Assembly: GCA_023630585.1 (NCBI GenBank) | Contig: CM042554.1 | Location: forward strand, 228,501-292,500 | DNA length: 64,000 nt | Direction: 5' to 3' | Origin: Cranoglanis bouderius | Taxonomy: Eukaryota > Chordata > Actinopteri > Siluriformes > Cranoglanididae | Shown here: positions 37,157 to 48,580 of the stretch, piece after piece | How the letters are laid out: the number at the start of each line of letters is the position of its first letter | Position numbering within the stretch: the stretch's first letter is position 1 | Position numbers and translations under genes: made by a program | Notes under the pieces: model-generated | The model's input: the letters and a program-made list of their open reading frames with translations, nothing else | What the model was told of the DNA's origin: nothing | Databases searched by the model: none

Positions 37157-37420
37157 TTTGTTTTCTGCATTTCAGCCAAAACTGCTTCCAGTGAGCTAAT
37201 TCTAGCTTTGTGATCATGCATTGCCCTTCAGTGGTTTCCATTTTCTCTCACAGGACTTGAAACACTTGTAGAGACTAAACCAAGGACTGCTCAAATTTGT
37301 TGAACCTTTCATTGATTCATAGGATCTTATCTGATATCTTCTCCCACTTAAGCATTTTACGTTGCAGCAATTACAGGTGTTGGGTCAACTGCTGTTGATT
37401 TTAAGATAAGATAACTTTTG
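37157..37420 (-). pseudogene. possible L1/Tx1 ORF1 coiled-coil segment
   Basis: Minus-strand translation gives AMHDHKARISSLEAVLAEMQ, the heptad-like pattern of L1-type ORF1 coiled coils. It suggests that Tc1 G inserted into the ORF1 of the LINE at 31170-34760. Short and therefore tentative. Confidence 0.4.
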
Positions 37421-37566
37421 CTGCATACGTTGACACTGAGCACAGGTGTCAAGTGTTGATGTGGCTTACTGTACAGAGAACTTTGTTCTCCTAAGCAGTA
37501 AAACATAAATATAGTACAGTGAATACCTGTTAGAAATCACCTACTGACATAAAAAACAAATATATA

Positions 37567-38839
37567 GTCAGGTTCAAGTATTATTCAACCCCCACTGCAA
37601 ATTTACAAAATTTACAGATTTTCAACTGTTTGCAATGAACAAATCAAACAAAAGCAATTGAAATAATTCAACACAATGAATACTTCAAGTGGTTTCCCCA
37701 AATTCAACTGAACATGCAACTTATAATGACTTCTCAAGTCTCAAAATTATTCAACCCCCTGAATAGAATTCCTCACAACAGCACACTATATGCAAAACAG
37801 GTGTTGTCTCAAGCACACCTGATGCAACTAATCAAGGGCTTCATTAGTTGCACCAGGTGTGCTGTAGCTGGAACACATGAAATACCTGAACTGGCTAGGG
37901 GCAGAAAATACATGAAATACCAGGACGGGGCAGAAAAAGGAAGCTATCAATGGCTGTAACTAGATTTCTGAGAAGGTAGCTTGTGAAAAACTCTTGAGTG
38001 CCTGCAAAAGACCTGCAGCGAAAGACTGGAGGACTGGAGACTTGGTGGCAACAGTCACTGAGGTTTCAGTGAGCACAATATGGTGCGTACCAAAGTGAGA
38101 CAGTGCCATGCCAGAACTCCAAGACGTACACCACTACTGACCAAAAAGCACAAGAAAAGTTGGCTCAAATTCATATAAATAAGCCACAGAAGTTTTCAGG
38201 ATTCTGTTCTGTGGAGCAATGAAACAAAACTGGAACTTTTCGGCACAATGGATCAGCGGTATGTCTGGAGAAAGAAGAATGAAGAACACTCTGTCCACAG
38301 TCAAGCATGGTGGTGGCTCGGTGATGCTCTGGGGCTGCTTTGCATCCTCTGGCACTGGAAACCTGCAGTGGAACTGTGTGGAAGGCAAGATGGATTAATT
38401 GAAATATCAGGATGTGTAGCATCCCTCTGGATGATGCTACGGTAGCCATAGTGTACCAGAACGCCCACCACACACCAGCTATTACTGAACTGGAGGCCAT
38501 TGCTCATGAGGAATGGGCTAAGATTCCTCAGGAATGCTGCCAGAAGCTGGTGTCTGGCTATGTATCACATTTGCAGCAGGTCATAACAGCAAAAGGGTGC
38601 TCTACTAAGTACTAAATATGCTTGCCATGAAAGGGTTGAATAATTTTGAGACTGGAGAAGTCATTATAAGTTGCATTTTCAGTTGAATTTGGGGAAACTA
38701 CTTGAAGCATTCGTTGTGTTGAACTATTTCAATTGCTTTTGTTTGATTTGTTCATTGCAAACAGCTGAAAGTCTGTGTAGTTTGTAAACCTGTAGTAAAC
38801 CTGATTTGCAATGGGTTTCAATAATTTTGATTGCAAATG
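37567..38839 (+). mobile_element. Tc1-like transposon, family B copy 2
   Basis: The right end is ATTTTGATTGCAAATG with TA at 38840-38841. The left terminus reads AGTCAGGTTCAAGTATTATT before the usual TTCAACCCCC, so its outermost 20 bp resemble family G rather than B. The transposase is broken: an HTH region near 37930-38120, LWSNETKLELFGT-like sequence near 38210, and the C-terminus at 38412-38615 (ITELEAIAHEEWAKIPQECC, VITAKGCSTKY). A central deletion removes the SPDLNPIE region. It carries the empty site for the solo LTR found in copy 1. Confidence 0.85.
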
Positions 38840-38846
38840 TATGTGT

Positions 38847-38926
<80 letters not shown>

Positions 38927-38940
38927 ACACATACATACAT
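38838..38940. repeat. (TA)n flanked by inverted TGTGTGCGCAT arms
   Basis: GTATGTGTGCGCATATA, then about 60 bp of TA repeats, then TATATGCGCACACATAC. The whole block is one long palindrome adjoining the Tc1 B terminus. Confidence 0.95.
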
Positions 38941-39063
38941 ACATATATATGTATATAAATCTTCTCTTTTTAAGTGTATCGGGATTTTTTATATAAGCCA
39001 CCCAGCTAACAGAAATCAGTTAAATGGCTCATGTGTCTCTGTGTATCTCCCTCTTCTCTTCAG

Positions 39064-39188
39064 AGGTTCTGAAAGCCAGCAGTGTTGCAGATCCTGTTCT
39101 CCTGCAGCAGAAAGTGGAGGAAGTGAAAGAGAAACAGTGCAGCTCTGAGTACTGTGATCAGCTACTCCAGTACATACAGTCCCTCTGA
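39064..39188 (+). CDS. dnaaf5: dnaaf5 last exon
   Basis: It starts after the CTCTTCTCTTCAG acceptor. Joined in phase 1 to 17748 it gives LVLEVLKASSVADPVLLQQK, then VEEVKEKQCSSEYCDQLLQY and IQSL, with TGA at 39186-39188. The human protein ends with a similar ILEVLKEGS... and YCEQLLQHVQ pattern as I recall it, which supports the identification and the stop. The exon follows the very long element-filled intron. The encoded end is the C-terminal helix of the last HEAT repeat of this ciliary dynein assembly factor. Confidence 0.93.
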
Positions 39189-39500
39189 TGCACACCCACA
39201 AAGTATAGTCCTACATACAGCTTCTATCTTTTTAATATTTGATGGATCAGAATGAAGTTTCATTATAAGGTCATATGTTGCTTTTCTGATAATTCTTTAT
39301 CTAAGGAGATCTGTAACAAAGTTTTTAAAATGTATTAATGGTCAGTCACGGTTTGCTGTATCAGCTTGTTGTAATTACTACAGGAGGTAGATGAAAGTAA
39401 TATGATTATCAGTAGTATTGATATAATGTTTTTTTTCTGTTTTTATTTTGGTATGTGTTATCGCTGTATTTGAATTAAAGGCAAACATATGAGAAATTGT
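39189..39500 (+). terminator. dnaaf5: dnaaf5 3' UTR with poly(A) signal
   Basis: An ATTAAA hexamer at 39474-39479, about 290 bp after the stop, is the best poly(A) signal. The cleavage site is inferred a little downstream. Confidence 0.6.
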
Positions 39501-39655
39501 ACACCATTAATGAATTAATTCAACATCAAATAGACTGAGTGTCACACAATAGACAACACAGTGTATGCAGAACATTTATATGCTGGGAATGTTGGAACAA
39601 TATTGTAATGTTGTAGTTTAAAAATTACATTCACATATGACAAACTACATTCATC

Positions 39656-39676
39656 TAACCCTAACCCTAACCCTAG
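39656..39676. repeat. short telomere-like (CCCTAA)n tract
   Basis: Three consecutive CTAACC units about 20 bp before the LTR at 39696. Too short to be more than an interstitial motif. Confidence 0.85.
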
Positions 39677-39695
39677 GAAGAAATTACTTACAAAG

Positions 39696-40690
39696 TGTAG
39701 CGAATCTAGCTCAAATGGGTGAAATATATCTATATCTCTAATCAAAGCGTGTTCTGATTAGTTATGGATATAAATTGACCATGACAGGGAATGTTATATT
39801 AATTACTGACTTACTGTAGTCTAGCTTTAGAATTAAATGCGAAGCAGCTTGATCTGTTTGTCCACCAAACTTACCAGGGCAGTCTTCGTATTACTCTAAA
39901 AGAATAAATTATTCTTCTGGCCACGAAGTATAGTTTATTCTAAGTTAAAAGCGCGTAGCGAAGAGCAACGTTAAAAGTGAACCTTGCCATGAGTAAAAAC
40001 AGACGATCCAGCGTGATAACCATGGATTTTAATAACTACGTAAAAACTACTGATATACACAACTAGGTATAAACAAATAATACATATATACAGGGTAAGT
40101 GAAAGAAACAAAAGGAAAAATGATGAAAATAACAGAATGGCAGAACACACAACAGTTTAACCTCGAGAATCAGCAATGAATTGAATTCACCTTCAACAGG
40201 GGCACTGGCTTAAAAGGACACCTCTATAGATCAATTAGAATTTATACTTGCATTAGTTTTATGCCGTTCACGAGGGTCCTTGGTTCGTAGATTTAGCGAG
40301 GAGTTTGCTGAATCTTCCGCGTCGGTAGAGTCGGGGTAAACGGAGTTGGGTCTCACCAAAGTAGAAAGAAGAAAGAAAGCGGTAATTGCCACGCAGTTAA
40401 CCGAGGCAAAGGAGAGTCCGGAGGAGTACCGGAAAAAGAAGGCAGAAGAGAGCAAGTCCGCGAGAGAGAGGGAGAAAAGTGAAGCCAAAAGGTGAAGTTA
40501 AAGATGAAGTCAAAAGATAAAGAGAAAAAAAAAAAGAAGAGGAACGCGTGTCGCTGTCTTTTATGGATAATGCCAACGTACACGCCTCTCTGAGCTGCTG
40601 GCGAATCCAGAGAGAGGAGGAAGTTCTGGGGGGAGAACTTTCTTTGTCTGTTCCAGAGCGGGTCGCATGTCAAGGCGGGGTTTGTATTAA
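39696..40690. mobile_element. second copy of the solo-LTR family
   Basis: Starts TGTAGCGAATCTAGC and follows 3818-4832 block by block (for example TAGCTTTAGAATTAAAT, CACCAAACTTACC, ATTATTCTTCTGGCC, CTGTCTTTTATGGA, AACGCCAACGTAC-type sequence). Similarity ends near 40685. The end of this copy is not clear; a candidate terminus GATCTACA lies near 41690, which would make it longer. Confidence 0.7.
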
Positions 40691-41269
40691 GTTTGGATTA
40701 GAATGAAATGTGGAAAAGTATAGAATGATACATCCCATCGTCCTATAGTATGCATCATTAATTGGCATATTACAAAACAATGATTTTGATACTAAACTCA
40801 AAGAGGTTCTGATACCTTGGACAGTGAAGGATCATTAGACATGGTTACAGACAACTTAAAATTAGATTCTCGCTCAAACTATCTAAAATTACTATAGTTA
40901 GGTTATCTAAACACACAACATGCATATATGAATACATTATAACTATCCTAGACATATGATTACGTTACATTCAAGAGACATTTTCACTGTGTGTGTGTGA
41001 GTGTGTGTATGTCCAGAAGAGGGGGCTGGTGTACTTCTAATGTCCTACCGGTCTTTGGTCACCTCAGGGTGACCTTTAGGGAGGACGTTTTCCTTCCAGC
41101 CTTTTCGGCTCCAATGCTAATCCATGTGGTCGTAAACAGAGATTAGATCAGAGATTTACAGGCCCTCGGTCGGAGTTTTAGTTGACCCCTGCTGATGAAC
41201 CTAATTGGGAAGTTTTCCAGACGTTCACACCCGTTAGGTTCATGAAAGCTTCTCTATTGTGGGTGTAAG

Positions 41270-41324
<55 letters not shown>

Positions 41325-41690
41325 TGAAAAGGGGGGGGGTCGTGCAAAAGGCTCCCCCCTTTTGCATTCCGAGGGCATCTGGCAGCAGAAGGCCTCTCGG
41401 GGTTACTCTCGGCCACCTGAGTGGTGAAACTTTTTATGTTAAGTCCAGGTTAATTCAGAAATCAGTTTGGATACCATCAGACGTTACAAAAGGTAGCCTT
41501 TGTACTAACAAGTGCACAAGGGTTAAACACTAAGAGTTAAAGCATTCCAGGTCACATCAGAGAAACAAAGAACATAGGTCCTCTGTGTATTCTATAAAGT
41601 TCAAACAACCATAGCTGCATTAATAAAATCATATTTGCTCTGTCCTACTCCTATAAGGTCACATTTATAATGTAGATCTACACAAGACAT
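40691..41690. other. unassigned, possibly the rest of the LTR copy
   Basis: No coding frame. A (GT)n microsatellite lies at 41273-41322. I cannot decide whether this is LTR, internal sequence or flanking DNA. Confidence 0.3.
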
Positions 41691-42455
41691 GTACTTTATG
41701 AACAGGAAATTCTGTAATTTATAGTGATAAGTGCCAGTTATTGCAAATACATCTGGGACCATTTCCTTTAAAATTATTTACCTTCTCTGCTTTACAAACT
41801 TTTTTTTACAAGCTCTCATTTTACAGTCTGTCATTGAGGTGACAGAGCTGGTACAGAAAACCATCATTAGCTCACTATAACCAAAGCAGCTCATACATCC
41901 AGCTTGTATCTCAGCATCAGGTAAGCAATGAAATGACTGTTGCTGAATGACTGTAACCCTTCTGGCAGTGCATATGCACCTTCCCTACAAATAAACAGAC
42001 CTTTATTTTGCATCTCTAGGAGCCTTATGAGGACATGCATAGCTAATATTAATATATTATTAATATTGATTGTTACACTGAGACTTTACCTCTGTCTCCT
42101 TTGTATGCCAAGGCATGTGCTATGAAGTCTGAACTCTCTTCAAAGTATATGCTGAGATTAAATTAGTCCATGTCATTGTCTGGTATTTCATCATAGATAA
42201 TATGCCCACATAATATAATGCACCTGTCTTCACATGCATGTATGAGTCACCTTCTGCAAAATTAAAAATGTGGGTCACTCGGTTGTTGCAAGAGTTTCAC
42301 ATTTGTGGCCACAGAGACCTGTAATACAGTGGATAAAAGAAGTAATAGTACTCTGTTATGTGACTAGCTTTTTTTTTGTTAAGTTCATATATGAACATAT
42401 AATTGGTCATTTCAGCCAAAAGTAAAGTGCCCTTAGTAAGTACAACTGAAGGTAT
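41691..42455. other. unassigned intergenic sequence
   Basis: No gene, RNA or named repeat recognised. Confidence 0.4.
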
Positions 42456-42459
42456 GTCA

Positions 42460-42640
42460 TCTGTGTATATGATATAACTGGTGTACCACTGTTGGCATCA
42501 AAGCACTCACAACTGTATTAGACCACCAAGGGACTTCACTTAACTTAGCCATTTAAACTCGATCGGATTGAGATCTGGGGAATTTGGAGGCCAAGTCAAC
42601 ACCTTGAACTCTTTGTCGTGTTCCTCGAACCATTCCTGAA
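42460..42640 (-). mobile_element. Tc1 family M fragment
   Basis: The minus strand reads FKVLTWPPNSPDLNPIE (about 42620-42565), the third catalytic region of a Tc1 transposase. The rest of the element is missing. Confidence 0.65.
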
Positions 42641-42729
42641 CAATTAGTCATTCACTTTCACCAGACATTCTGTGTGTCTGGCAGGTCAATCTTTGACAGT
42701 GTATATTATATTTATACATTTTGGACGTC

Positions 42730-43330
42730 TCCAGGCTATGGGCCTTGAAGACCGGTCTTATATTTATGGAGCAGGAAAGGCTTTTGACCGGGTTGAACAC
42801 GAATATTTGTGCAGGGCATTAGAGAATTTCAGATTCAACTCAGTTTTCATAGCCATGATCAAGGTTTTGTATTGTGACATTGAGAATTTACAGAAGTTAA
42901 CAGTGCTTTATGTACACCTTAGTGTATAGGTGTATCAGGCCGGGCTGCTCTCTGTCCAGCATACTATACACCCTAGCCGTAGAACCTTTACTATGCAAAT
43001 TAAGAAGCAAAATACCTGGCCTATCAATGCAAACCTGTAGTACCCCTTGTCAGCATATGCAGATGATGTTGTGGTCCTGGTGAACGGTGATGGTGACATT
43101 AATGTTTTAAATGCTATTATAAATTATTTTAACAATTTATCATCTGCTAAAGTTAATTGGAACAAAAGTGAAGCCATTTTAGTTTGGACAGGTGGGAAAC
43201 TGAACCTTACAGATAACCTATCATGGAAAACTGGAGATTTTAAATATCTTTAAATATTGAGTGTACCTGGGGGGCAGTAACCATGTGAAAAAGGACTGGG
43301 AAGAAACAGCTGAGGTTTAAATAAATGGGA
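42730..43330 (+). mobile_element. Tx1/L1-type LINE fragment, RT domain
   Basis: Two RT segments on the plus strand: GAGKAFDRVEHEYLCRALEN (42760-42860) and SAYADDVVVLVNGDGDINVL (43047-43150) with the YADD catalytic core, then SSAKVNWNKSEAILV. The part between them is frame-shifted. It is a different lineage from the LINE at 31-34 kb. Confidence 0.78.
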
Positions 43331-43334
43331 ATAG

Positions 43335-43960
43335 ATTGTTGCCATATACATTGTTGCCAAAAATGCCATATAGAGAAAGAGCTTTGGTAATAAACAATAT
43401 AGCAGCATCAGAGCTGTAATGCCTCAGCACAAGCAGCATAATATAATTCACACAATTATATCCAGAAGAAATAAAACAATGGGCCTTCTCAGCCAGAGAA
43501 CCCACAAGAAACTCTGGACCAAAATGTCTCCACTCAGGGAGCCATAAAACAAGGAATCCACCCCAGACACCCAGGAGCCACTTAAATCCAGCATGTGCAT
43601 CTGCCTTATCTCAACCAACACGGCAAGCGTTAAAGGCCTCCTTGACCCAGGGCTGAACCCTCTCGACCACAGAAACTGCTCTCAAATGCAGTGATTTAGG
43701 CCTTTTTGGGCCAGACCAGTAAGGCCAATAAATTGTGGAAGAAAGGAGAGACCTTTTCGCTCAGTCCCAAAGATTACACATTCCACAATTCCACACAAGG
43801 ACTCACACACTCCACAATCGGCGCCTACCAGGAGCAATGACTGTGGGAATTAATACATCTTTGAACAACTGCAATCACCTATGTCCTACCATGTGTTGTT
43901 CTATTTTCGTCATGTGTATCACCTTTAAGTTGCCACTAATTATTTCATTTAATCATGTAT
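43335..43960. other. unassigned, between Tx1 fragment and LTR
   Basis: Some of it may be LINE 3' sequence or the internal part of the following LTR element. A TGTGGGAATTAATAC at 43842 is an alternative LTR start. Confidence 0.3.
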
Positions 43961-43963
43961 TAG

Positions 43964-44762
43964 TGTAGTAGCCCTAGGAGGATCATTGTCTTTTAAATAT
44001 TAGTAATGTACTTTAAGTATAGTCAAACATGTCTTGTTTGGTATGTATGTGTTCACTGAGTGATTTCCTAAATCATAAGAGTAAGGAAATTTGTGTAGAT
44101 TGTTCTGATATGTACATGCAAGTTTCAGACAAAGTTTAATAATCCACTCATCATTGAAGAGTGCGGAACCATTCATCCACATGGACAAGGGGCTGATTAG
44201 CATAATAGGTGGAGAATCTGGCTAACACCCCGCCCAAAGACAATATTGATTGGAGGAAGCACTCTGGGCTGGACTAGCCCAGGAAGTGTTAAAATCCTAA
44301 GAACACAAGTTTGAGGTCGTCACTTGCTTCGCTCTCTCTCGTGTCTCTTGCTTCTTGGCACGTTTCGAAGGACGGGGTCGGTGGAGGGTCTCCAGAGCCA
44401 ATCAACGTCGGGGAGATCAGATCACGTTTACCTCGGCCTTGGGACCCAGCGAGAGCCGCCGCCTGCTTTTCAAACCTCCCGCCTTCATTCCATTCAGCAT
44501 TCCAATTGGTCTTCCGAGACGCCTCTCACCGACCAGACCGCCGACGACACCACGACGTAACGAGGAAATCCCTTCAACACAGCTAAGGCAAGCGCAACAC
44601 CCCAGAATCTAGCTAATCTGGTGTCTATAATAAGTTGAGCCCTTCTAAAGGAAGTGAAGATAAATTAATAAGTTGATGGTTCGTTCAGATCATGGTCTGT
44701 GAAATAGCATGCAACACTAGAGACTCGGAACTTCATTCACTCTTCATTATCACCCGTTTGTA

Positions 44763-44798
<36 letters not shown>

Positions 44799-45214
44799 TG
44801 TGTGTGCGTGTGTTTTATATATTAGATTAGTTTCTGTGTCATAGAATAGTTCAATAAAGTCTCGTCTGTTCTTAAATACGTGTTCTTTTCGCTTACAAGT
44901 GTCTATTGCCTTGAATTGCGATTCTGCTACATGCTCTTAGAATAATGTGCCACTATGTTTAGGATATTATTGCCGGTGGCCACGGAGGTAATATCTAATG
45001 CATAATTGATGAATACACTAGTTTCAACTTATCGCTGGACTAATAGTTGATCAGTAATACTAAATTAGTCAAATTTCCCTTTACGAGCTGATCTGTTAAT
45101 CTCTCTGACATCTTTGGAGGAGAATAAAGATAGCTCAATTTAACAACTAATTTTTACTTACGTAAAATGGTGGAGAATATATCAAATTAACCCAAACAGC
45201 TAATTTTCACTACA
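43964..45214 (+). mobile_element. retrovirus-like LTR (about 1.25 kb)
   Basis: Starts TGTAGTAGCCC and ends TTTTCACTACA, giving matching TGTAGT/ACTACA ends. An AATAAA signal is at 44853-44858 followed by a GT-rich CTCGTCTGTTC stretch. A (GT)n tract lies at about 44765-44813. It is followed five bases later by a tRNA-like priming site. No viral or retroelement genes are recognisable downstream, so it appears to be an LTR with only a stub of internal sequence. The start could instead be near 43842. Confidence 0.55.
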
Positions 45215-45219
45215 TATTC

Positions 45220-45237
45220 TGGTAGATAATGCGGGCA
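45220..45237 (+). promoter_or_regulatory. candidate primer-binding site, tRNA-Ala type
   Basis: TGGTAGATAATGCGGGCA differs at two positions from the complement of an alanine-tRNA 3' end (TGGTGGAGAATGCGGGCA, recalled from general knowledge). A partial look-alike is at about 45168. Confidence 0.45.
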
Positions 45238-45239
45238 CG

Positions 45240-46035
45240 CTTTAAAACTCTTTGTCTCCTTTAAAACGGTGCTTTGAATCCAAGCGTGTGCTTTTCTTTC
45301 ATTTTTAAAGCTGATTCGCTACAGAGCTATGGCACAAACTGGCCTTCATCAATCTACCTCCAAACCTACCAGTGGAGCTACAGGTCATGCATTGTTTTAA
45401 ATGTTTCTGTCATCCATTTTATGCACTTCATGCACTGCAGCATTTTTCTTATTTAAATATGTAATTGTATTGTGGGTTTGTTACAATCTATATGTTAATT
45501 ATACATTCATAGTTTTGTGAACTTTTAGAGAAAAAAAGCAGATTTTATTAATATCTTTTAAACATAAAGTTGCACTTTTGTTTGTCTATACAAACAACAT
45601 TCTCAGATTCTCAAGTGACTATTGTTGAATAAAGAAATGGTTATTTTGCTAAGTTACTAAGTTTAATATAAAGAAATAAAACTGCTTTAACCACTGCTAA
45701 AAGCATGGCCTTTTTTGTTCAAAATGGGACATTTTGCTCTAAGCATTAAAAAATCTTAAGTATCTGATTACAGTAGGTCTTTTGAGTCTGCACAATATAC
45801 TCATCAACTGAACCAGCAGTTTAAAGTTAACTCAATCTTAGCTACATCTGTTAACCTATATTTCTTATGTATGCCAGTGATTTAGTTCTGGGGTAGTTTT
45901 GGCTGAACAAATTATTAGTTAGGCCAGTTTGACCTTTTTATTCAACACAAAATATGCTTTGTGACTATCTGTTGTTAAAAGTGCTATTCTAGTAAATTTA
46001 AACTGAACTAAACAACAGTGTAGCTTGTTCAGCTA
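45240..46035. other. unassigned
   Basis: AT-rich, no long frame. An L2-like tail remnant (TTGTGACTATCTGTTGTTAA) lies near 45960. Confidence 0.35.
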
Positions 46036-46039
46036 AGAA

Positions 46040-46612
46040 ATTGTAACTTCAAGACTTGACTACTGTACTATTCTATTGTGTCTGTAAATAAGCTACAGCT
46101 GGTCCAGAATGTGGCTTCCAGAGTACTTACCAAAGCCAGGAAGTCCTCACTCATCCTATCCATGCTACATTGGCTTCCTATAAAATTGCATATTGTCTAC
46201 AAATTACTATTACAGATATATAAATCCTTGCATGGCTTAGCTCCACAGTATCTGTCTGACTTACTTGTTGAGTACTGTATAACACACTAGTTACAGTCAT
46301 GTGGATCTAGTTTTCATTCTATTCAAAGAATTAAGAAAAACTCAGCAGGTGGTCAAGATTTCACATTCAGAGCACCATTTTTATGAATCAACTTCCTGAA
46401 TCTTTATTTTAGGAATTATTTTATAATAATATATAATAATTTAAATTTTCTATTACTTGTTTGATCTATATGATTTTATTGTTTAAGCATGTTGTACCTT
46501 ATTTTTTATTATCTTAAATTACTTTAATTCATTTGTATGTGGTTTTCTTGCCTTGCTACTCTGTTAAACTGCTTTGAGGCTGTTTTAATTGTGAAAGACA
46601 CTATAAAATGAA
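46040..46612 (+). mobile_element. L2-type LINE fragment, 3' end
   Basis: The plus-strand frame from 46078 reads NKLQLVQNVASRVLTKARKS, then MLHWLPIKLHIVYKLLLQIY, KSLHGLAPQYLSDLL, the C-terminal RT pattern of L2-type LINEs. A TAG stop follows. The tail CTGTTAAACTGCTTTGAGGC...ACTATAAAATGAAAT closes the copy. Confidence 0.78.
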
Positions 46613-46857
46613 ATTCATATACACATATTACACACACACCCCTAGATCAAAATATGTACAAGACTTGCGTATTAAAATGTTATTTACTTATAATTATATT
46701 TCTGTGATTTATCAAATGATAAACAACATACCAGAATGTACAATCATAATAAAACAGTCCAATCTTGCTCCTGTGAGCAAAACACTACAGTGTAGTTTGA
46801 CAATTTATGTATGGTATTTCAAGGGTTTTTAAAAAATATATGTAGCTTTTACTACTT

Positions 46858-46893
46858 GAGATAGATAGATAGATAGACGGATGGATGGATGGA
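46858..46893. repeat. (GATA)n/(GATG)n microsatellite
   Basis: About four GATA units followed by about four GATG units. Confidence 0.95.
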
Positions 46894-46974
46894 GTTTTAC
46901 TATTTGAATTGCCAGGTTATTATAGGAATTTGTAAACTAATTCCTTAATCTTACATAAATAAACAAAACTCTTA

Positions 46975-46980
46975 TTTATT
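46975..46980 (-). terminator. poly(A) signal of the MYADM-family gene
   Basis: Minus-strand AATAAA about 35 bp after the stop of the 47015-47851 gene. The resulting 3' UTR would be short; a later signal may be used instead. Confidence 0.5.
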
Positions 46981-47014
46981 ATGCTTGCAAAGATACCATA
47001 ACATTTGTCTTCTC

Positions 47015-47851
47015 TTAAGCAGGTGTGATGAATACTAGGCGGATTGAGTAGCAAGTGTCCACAATATAAACAATGAGGTTGACACAGGACATAAAGGACA
47101 CTACCAATAGTTTGTCCCAGGAACAGTGACTGCAGTCTGCTGGTCTTGGATTATCTTGGAAATTGTAAAGAGGCCATATAACTACTGCTGTCATGTACAT
47201 CATAACAGCAAGCACATTGTAACCAGTAAGGACTTTGTCAAAAGGAAAGGGGCACAAAGCCAGCAGCCTGCAGATAGTGAGGATGATAATGAGGAGAGCA
47301 AAAATGAAACAAAGTGAGTAAACCGCCACACACCACTTCAAGGCAGTGTATTTGACTGGGTCGAGGGAGATGAAGATGATGCAGGCAACAAAAGCTTCAA
47401 GAACCTTCAGCAGGCCTGGAACTGTCGACAGGAAACCACTGATCTCACCAGGTCTTGCCCGGGTCAGGCTTACCTCCATAGTGTATGCAATAAAGCACAG
47501 GCAGGACATGACGGTAGCAGCAATTTGGCGAGAACAAGATGAACAAAAAAAAAAGGTGGGGTAGATGGCCGAGGCAGCAAATATCATTAGTGTAGCCAGC
47601 ATAGCAAATGCAGTAGTGAAGTCATCCCAGGAGATGGGCACCTTTACATTGAGACTAGTGAACTCCAGGATAAGGATTAAAAGAGTCATGAAGCAGCAGA
47701 AGCACCAAGTAAACATGCACCAGGCCCAGTATGATGAGTTGTTGTGCCCCACAGAGGCCACCAGACTGAAGATGACACATGACAGTACAACCTCAAACAT
47801 CCGTACAATGCCAACAGGCATGGTCACAGAACGAGTGTCGAGTGTAACCAT
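47015..47851 (-). CDS. myadm: MYADM-family membrane protein (MARVEL domains)
   Basis: The complete 278-residue frame resembles myeloid-associated differentiation marker proteins, membrane-organising proteins with two MARVEL domains of four helices each. It shows about eight hydrophobic segments. Signature stretches include VLSCVIFSLVASVG, WCMFTWCFC, the conserved loop SLTRARPGEISGFLSTVPGL, LKVLEAFVACIIF and LKWCVAVYSLCFI, ending NLIVYIVDTCYS. Length is slightly below human MYADM (about 322 residues), mostly from a shorter N-terminus. The ATG has A at -3 and G at +4. The coding region has no intron, as in other vertebrate MYADM genes. It converges on dnaaf5. Fish have several MYADM paralogues, so the exact symbol is uncertain; the family is firm. 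Confidence 0.92.
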   Translation of the reverse strand: MVTLDTRSVTMPVGIVRMFEVVLSCVIFSLVASVGHNNSSYWAWCMFTWCFCCFMTLLILILEFTSLNVKVPISWDDFTTAFAMLATLMIFAASAIYPTFFFCSSCSRQIAATVMSCLCFIAYTMEVSLTRARPGEISGFLSTVPGLLKVLEAFVACIIFISLDPVKYTALKWCVAVYSLCFIFALLIIILTICRLLALCPFPFDKVLTGYNVLAVMMYMTAVVIWPLYNFQDNPRPADCSHCSWDKLLVVSFMSCVNLIVYIVDTCYSIRLVFITPA

Positions 47852-48575
47852 GATGAATTAAATGTCCTTGAAAAATGTTGTCCTTCTTAATATTGGCTGG
47901 TCACATTCAGTTCCTTTACCCGATGTAAAGTTCCTCTCGCAATTTTAGTGCATCTATGAATACGTTCTCAGAATTGCTTTCCTCTTTTCTCATCTGTCTT
48001 TTCTTGGTGACTTGGCTCAGTGTCTCTCTTTGTCCTTTGTGTCTTGCTGCGAGTCTTTCCACAGAGATTGATCTGTGTAGGAATCCAGAGAGGGACGTCA
48101 TATTTGACACTCCCTCTGACTGATACCTTATCAGACATTGTTCCACAAAAGGACATCTGTTCATATGAGTCCAGCCAATAAAATGTTTTAATGTGTGGTA
48201 CTGCCCTGTATGTTATGCCTGAAGATAAGAACAGGGTGTAGCCCTAAAGATTATGGTCATGTACTCCAGCTGCTATGTTGTACAAATCACTTACTTTATA
48301 GACACAGTTGACAGTAAGTAACCAAATAAAGGCATATCTCACAAAGAGTCTGATTTATTGAGAGGAGCAGAACATTTATAGGGTTGGTTCCCAGACACAT
48401 ACTAAACATACTAAACTTAGTTCTGGACTAAATGATATTTGTAATAAGTACTCTCAAAATATCATAAATTAATTAATTCATTAATCCTCAGTAACCACTT
48501 TATCCTGGGAACAATGGGTTAAAATTTGCCTCTGGAAAACCAACAGTTCCACACATCAGTTAATTTACCTGCGTG
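47852..48575 (-). other. upstream region of the MYADM-family gene
   Basis: Holds the 5' UTR and probably the promoter or a 5' intron. No convincing TATA box or splice pair could be fixed. Short frames here (for example 47916-48164 minus) look accidental. Confidence 0.35.
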
Positions 48576-48580
48576 TAAAA

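Noticed and set aside
38729..39001. Open frames made of YIYIYI repeats on both strands
   Set aside because: They translate the (TA)n microsatellite; similar frames at 4181-4414 and 51980-52302 have the same cause.
39656..39676. Telomeric repeat, suggesting a chromosome end or fusion
   Set aside because: Only three CCCTAA units; ordinary sequence continues on both sides.
44311..44612. Overlapping plus-strand frames of 78-91 residues
   Set aside because: All three frames are open at once in a GC-rich part of an LTR; no motif is recognisable.
47126..47861. Three plus-strand frames over the MYADM-family gene
   Set aside because: Antisense shadows of the intact 278-residue minus-strand gene.
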